Shown here piece after piece: positions 60,617 through 64,000 of a stretch of 64,000 nt of DNA. Each line of letters starts with the position of its first letter. Within the stretch, counting starts at the first letter, position 1. Origin of the DNA: Rhizobiaceae bacterium (lineage in GTDB: Bacteria > Pseudomonadota > Alphaproteobacteria > Rhizobiales > Rhizobiaceae); assembly GCA_017644105.1 (NCBI GenBank), contig JAEPMD010000015.1, positions 35,694-99,693 on the forward strand, read 5' to 3'. The position numbers and the translations under genes were made by a program. Below the pieces are notes generated by a model. That model saw nothing but the letters and a program-made list of their open reading frames with translations. It was not told the origin of the DNA and did not search any database.

Positions 60617-60979
60617 ATGACCATTCACGGAAGCTGCGCCTGTGGTGCTGTGCGTTTTGCTATACAAGGCACGCCGTCGAACCTTGGCACCTGCCATTGT
60701 TCGCGCTGCCGCAAACTTGGCGCCTCAACCATTGTGTTTATCAATCGCGATCAGTTTCAATTGCTCGAAGGTGCGGATCATATTGAAACCATTCAGCCCC
60801 AAGCGCCCTACACCTATACGCGCTCTTTTTGCCGCTCCTGTGGCACCGCGCTTGGCGAACCGCTGTCACCCGATGAGAGCTTTCCCATCAATGCGCATTG
60901 TTTGGATGATGATCCGGGGATCGCGCATTCCTTTCACGAATTTACTGACGACCGGCCAGCTTGGGATCGGCCGGAATGA
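60617..60979 (+). CDS. GFA family protein (Mss4-like zinc fold)
   Basis: 120 residues from ATG 60617, with AAGGAT upstream; an ATG at 60566 lies in the operator. The zinc motifs are C-A-C-G-A-V-R-F and C-H-C-S-R-C near the N-terminus and F-C-R-S-C-G-T-A-L later, the full set for a glutathione-dependent formaldehyde-activating (Gfa)-like fold. Most GFA-family proteins have no proven formaldehyde activity. Here the gene may answer to the WYL regulator next door. Its 3' end is convergent with ornithine cyclodeaminase, with 5 bp between the two stops. Confidence 0.9.
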   Translation: MTIHGSCACGAVRFAIQGTPSNLGTCHCSRCRKLGASTIVFINRDQFQLLEGADHIETIQPQAPYTYTRSFCRSCGTALGEPLSPDESFPINAHCLDDDPGIAHSFHEFTDDRPAWDRPE

Positions 60980-60984
60980 GCCGT

Positions 60985-62061
60985 TTACTGATCGGCCCGT
61001 TTCATCATGCCAAACAGATCGCGCGGATCATCTGGATCAGCCAGCATATCAAGTTCGATAAAATATCCGGTTCGGTCCAATTGATCACGGATATATCTCA
61101 GTGCGGAGAAATCTTCCGTCGCAAATCCAACGCTATCAAACAATGTGATTTGGCTGTCAGATGTGCGCCCCTCGGCTTTGCCCGTCATCACTTTCCATAT
61201 TTCTGTGACCTCATGATCTTCACTCAGCTGCTGGATCTCGCCTTCAATGCGTGTTTGTGGTGGATATTCAACAAAGATATCTGATCGCAAAAGGATGTCT
61301 TTATGAAGCTCTGTTTTACCCGGGCAGTCGCCGCCAATGGCATTAATATGAACGCCCGACCCCACCATATTGTCGGTGAGAATGGTCGCATATTGTTTAT
61401 CCGCTGTGCATGTCGTGATAATTTGTGCACCATCGACCGCCTCTTGTGAACTTTGACAAGCAATGACCTTTAATCCGGTTTCAGAAAGATTTTCCACCGC
61501 TTTGGCCGTCGCTCTTGGGTCGATATCATAAAGACGCACTGTATCAATCCCGACAACTTGTTTAAACGCCAAAGCCTGAAATTCGCATTGCGCGCCATTG
61601 CCAATCATCGCCATTGTTTTAGAGCCTTTTGGCGCTAAATATTTAGCCACCAGAGCTGACGTTGCCGCTGTTCGAAGCGCGGTCAAAATCGTCATTTCCG
61701 ACAACAAAACAGGATAGCCATTATCAACACGCGCAAGCACACCAAAGGCTGTGACCGTCTGAAAGCCACGCGCCATATTTGCCGGATGCCCGTTGACATA
61801 TTTAAACCCGTAGGTTTCGCCGTCACTTGTCGGCATGAGTTCAATCACGCCCTCACGCGAATGCGACGCAACGCGCGGGGTCTTATCAAATGCCTCCCAT
61901 CTTAAAAAATCAGCTTCAACATAAGATGCCATCTCAGACAGCACATTTGCGGGACCAATGGCGTTGATGAGCTTCATCATATGATCAACACTGACAAAGG
62001 GCACCATGGCAAGTTTGGATGGTTCAAGAGATGGAATTCGTTCTGCGAATGCGGCTGTCAT
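60985..62061 (-). CDS. Ornithine cyclodeaminase
   Basis: 358 residues, OCD/mu-crystallin family. The N-terminal part has V-D-H-M-M-K-L-I-N and R-W-E-A-F-D-K-T-P-R-V. The Rossmann domain has M-A-M-I-G-N-G-A-Q-C-E-F-Q-A, with I-T-T-C-T-A-D-K (cofactor loop) and the active-site Asp in G-G-D-C-P-G-K-T-E-L-H. It converts L-ornithine to L-proline and ammonia with bound NAD. It is 51 bp downstream of arginase on the same strand, so arginine goes to ornithine and then proline. Alanine dehydrogenase-type members exist, but the length and arginase neighbour favour OCD. Confidence 0.92.
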   Translation of the reverse strand: MTAAFAERIPSLEPSKLAMVPFVSVDHMMKLINAIGPANVLSEMASYVEADFLRWEAFDKTPRVASHSREGVIELMPTSDGETYGFKYVNGHPANMARGFQTVTAFGVLARVDNGYPVLLSEMTILTALRTAATSALVAKYLAPKGSKTMAMIGNGAQCEFQALAFKQVVGIDTVRLYDIDPRATAKAVENLSETGLKVIACQSSQEAVDGAQIITTCTADKQYATILTDNMVGSGVHINAIGGDCPGKTELHKDILLRSDIFVEYPPQTRIEGEIQQLSEDHEVTEIWKVMTGKAEGRTSDSQITLFDSVGFATEDFSALRYIRDQLDRTGYFIELDMLADPDDPRDLFGMMKRADQ

Positions 62062-62112
62062 GTTCTACCCTTTCTGATCAGATTGATCGTGGTTTTGTAA
62101 AATCTTGTTGTG

Positions 62113-63039
62113 CTAGTGCGATCTGTTCGGTCGATCAAAGACCTTGCGGCCCATGAGGCTGGCGATGAGATCGACCATGAGATGAGCCGTACGACCCCGT
62201 TCATCAAGGAATGGATTAAGTTCTGCAATATCGACGGACGTCACGAGATCGGCTTCATGAAGGATTTCCATAACGAGATGCGCTTCTCGAAAAGTTGCGC
62301 CACCTGGCACCGTGGTTCCAACTGCGGGCGCGATTGAAGGATCCAAAAAATCCACATCCAAGCTGACATGAAGACGACCATTTTCGGATTTAACGCGCTC
62401 AAGAAATGCTCTGAGCGGTTTTATGATCCCCGTTTCATCGATGAGCTTCATGTCGTGAATATCGATCTCGACATTGCGCAAAGCTGCGTGCTCGTCTTCA
62501 TCCACCGATCTGATACCCAGCATGCAGATATTTTCAGGATGAACGGGCGCTGTAAGATCCGGGAATTTTGTCTCAAAACCACTTCGACCCGTGAAGTAAG
62601 CAACAGGTGTTCCGTGCAAATTCCCTGATTTTGTTGTTTGCAATGTGTGATAATCAGGATGTGCATCGAGCCAAAGAACAAATTGCTTTCGCCCGTCTTC
62701 AGATGCACGTTTCGCGACACCAGACACTGTCCCCGCTGACATGAGATGATCGCCACCAAGAAAGATCGGAATTTGATCATCTTTTGAATGCTCATAAGCG
62801 GCTGTTGCGAGCGCTTTCACCCATGTCGCACAGTTTGAGATTTTCTGCTCCCATGTGTCTCCATGATTGGCAGGCGATTTGAATTCTGATCGAATATCGC
62901 CAAGATCGATGACCTTGTGCCCCAGCTCTACAAGCGACTTTTCAATTTGGGCAACGCGCAGCGCATCTGGCCCCATAAGGCAGCCTAATTGTGACTTCCC
63001 ACAATCCAATGGGCTTCCTATAATCGCGATATTCTTCAT
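62113..63039 (-). CDS. rocF: Arginase
   Basis: 308 residues, ureohydrolase fold. Manganese ligands are in [12 protein letters not shown] (His), [10 protein letters not shown] (two Asp and a His) and [11 protein letters not shown] (two Asp). The N-terminal [10 protein letters not shown] is typical of bacterial arginases, and E-L-N-P-F-L-D-E closes the barrel. It splits L-arginine into ornithine and urea. It is the first gene of an arginase-OCD operon divergent from an Lrp-type regulator. No urease genes are in the window. Confidence 0.93.
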   Translation of the reverse strand: MKNIAIIGSPLDCGKSQLGCLMGPDALRVAQIEKSLVELGHKVIDLGDIRSEFKSPANHGDTWEQKISNCATWVKALATAAYEHSKDDQIPIFLGGDHLMSAGTVSGVAKRASEDGRKQFVLWLDAHPDYHTLQTTKSGNLHGTPVAYFTGRSGFETKFPDLTAPVHPENICMLGIRSVDEDEHAALRNVEIDIHDMKLIDETGIIKPLRAFLERVKSENGRLHVSLDVDFLDPSIAPAVGTTVPGGATFREAHLVMEILHEADLVTSVDIAELNPFLDERGRTAHLMVDLIASLMGRKVFDRPNRSH

Positions 63040-63146
63040 TCAACACCTTTTATCTCAATAGACATAAAAGAGCTGATGGCGGCGGCACATTCAAGATACC
63101 AATTTTATCAATTTGGTTGCATTTATGATCATTTTTGATGTAAATT

Positions 63147-63617
63147 ATGAGCATTATGGATAATATCGATACGCAAATTATTCACATATTGAGAAGAGAC
63201 GGACGGATGTCCATCTCCGATCTTGCCTTACATTTGGGCTTGTCGCGCGCGACAATCCGCTCGCGATTTGAGGCACTACAGGCCAAAGGCGAGATCATTG
63301 GTTTCACCGCAGTTGTAAAAAGCGACACACATAGGCAAGCGGTTCGCGGGATCGTACTCATCGAGGTGGAAGGCAAAGGCACCGAACGCGTTATTGCAAC
63401 TTTGGACAAAATGCCTACGGTGCAAGCCATTCACACAACACATGGCCGTTGGGATCTCATCGTGGAATTGGGAACCGATAGCTTGGAAAGCCTGGATGAA
63501 ATCCTGCGCAACATACGGCTTATTGATGGCATTTCCAACAGCGAAACCAATCTCTATTTGGCAACAAAACGAACCAGCCAACTGCAGGAAGCTCAAACGA
63601 GATTTGAACAGAGTTAA
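63147..63617 (+). CDS. Lrp/AsnC family regulator of arginine catabolism
   Basis: 156 residues from ATG 63147, or 153 from ATG 63156. The AsnC helix-turn-helix is I-D-T-Q-I-I-H-I-L-R-R-D-G-R-M-S-I-S-D-L-A-L-H-L-G-L-S-R-A-T-I-R-S-R. The RAM domain has I-V-L-I-E-V-E-G-K-G and V-Q-A-I-H-T-T-H-G-R-W-D-L-I-V-E. It is divergent from arginase-OCD, with a 107-bp gap holding the palindrome ATGATCAT (63125-63132) and a CCAATTTTATCAATTTGG partial dyad around 63097. It probably activates the operon in the presence of arginine or ornithine, as ArcR-type homologues do. Confidence 0.92.
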   Translation: MSIMDNIDTQIIHILRRDGRMSISDLALHLGLSRATIRSRFEALQAKGEIIGFTAVVKSDTHRQAVRGIVLIEVEGKGTERVIATLDKMPTVQAIHTTHGRWDLIVELGTDSLESLDEILRNIRLIDGISNSETNLYLATKRTSQLQEAQTRFEQS

Positions 63618-64000
63618 GTCAATTTATGACATCGGGTTTACCAAATATACCCACAGAATGGTGCAACCAAAATTGAATATTGTTCATGCTCAAACAGATT
63701 CATCAAAATTAGTAAAATATTTTTATCCAAAACTTTGAATGCAAGTACCCCACCGTTTTGGTTATCAAGCAGAGTTTTTATGAACACTACCCAAAGCACC
63801 AGAAACAAATTTTTCTGAAAACCCGGCTAATAGTGACCAGACCATGAGTTTACATAATTCAGCGTTTGGAACGGATGGACCGAGAGATTTCAAGGCTTGG
63901 TTGTCACCCTCTAAGATGATTTTTGGACCTGTCACGTTTTTGTTCCGCTTCAATTACTCTTTAAGCTACCATTCTTTCGAATGCCAGCGGGCTTTTCCAA
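63618..64000. other. Window end: no clear gene; possible gene remnant on the minus strand
   Basis: The only ORF-like stretch is 63953-63765 on the minus strand, 62 codons from a TTG that directly follows an in-frame stop. Its end, L-M-V-W-S-L-L-A-G-F-S-E-K-F-V, resembles the C-terminal membrane helix with G-F-S-E-R/K-F-V seen in some unknown membrane proteins. With no ribosome site and a blocked 5' side, it may be the tail of a decayed gene. The rest of the 383 bp is AT-rich with no feature I can name. Confidence 0.4.

Noticed and set aside
1..64000. tRNA, rRNA or CRISPR arrays
   Set aside because: No T-loop-like GTTCGAATC signature in a cloverleaf context, no rRNA segment and no regularly spaced repeats were found by reading; a covariance search was not possible.

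Overview
The window looks like a chromosome segment of a heterotrophic alphaproteobacterium, probably marine or host-associated. This is inferred from gene families, not from a marker gene. The evidence is Aap-type and TRAP transporters, a quaternary-amine catabolic island, split hydantoinase/oxoprolinase subunits, TadE/TadG-type pilus proteins, many IclR/LysR/Lrp/RpiR regulators, and moderate GC by eye. I saw no rRNA or tRNA gene, CRISPR array, transposase or integrase.

Layout. 0-2.1 kb: the tail of a sulfatase, an unlisted 56-residue membrane protein, and an SDR-MerR operon behind a MerR-type promoter. 2.4-4.7 kb: a chemoreceptor. 5.0-8.3 kb: an amino-acid ABC transporter (binding protein and two permeases) with no ATPase gene beside it. 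8.4-14.7 kb: a sulfur block with a frameshifted persulfide-dioxygenase-like MBL gene, a VOC protein, a cystathionine-lyase-like PLP enzyme, a cytoplasmic S/N-oxide reductase, an IclR regulator and a rhodanese. 14.8-23.6 kb: one tightly packed operon of a FAD amine oxidase, HyuA, HyuB, an SDR, a propionate-CoA ligase, a RidA protein and the amino-acid ABC ATPase that the 5-8 kb transporter lacks. Near-identical 15-bp palindromes in front of the reductase and in front of the oxidase operon suggest that these blocks form one regulon for an organosulfur or cyclic amino-acid substrate.

24-32.6 kb: an orphan secreted protein, the tyrosine/homogentisate pathway (hpd-hmgA-fah-maiA) with its Lrp-type regulator, and livHMGF without a binding protein. 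32.7-35 kb: a complete sulfatase and an AlkD-like repair protein. 35-48.7 kb: a quaternary-amine island with two divergent operons around an RpiR regulator. One side has a CntA-like Rieske oxygenase, an aldehyde dehydrogenase and a CMD protein. The other has a dimethylglycine-dehydrogenase-like flavoprotein, an enolase-superfamily epimerase candidate and a class III aminotransferase. A LysR gene, a D-glutamate-cyclase-family protein and a complete TRAP transporter follow.

48.7-53.6 kb: several LysR-linked single genes and a PanB-like barrel. 53.8-56.4 kb: a TadG/TadE set whose TadG gene carries one in-frame stop codon. 56.8-59.6 kb: an AT-richer accessory cassette with an XRE regulator and, on the other strand, a GHKL ATPase, a STAS-like protein, a membrane-anchored protein and a winged-helix-like protein. 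This cassette is my best candidate for an undescribed system. 59.8-63.6 kb: a WYL regulator divergent from a GFA-family gene, then arginase and ornithine cyclodeaminase with an Lrp regulator. Both gene lesions (frameshift near 8711, stop at 54565) could be real or sequencing errors.
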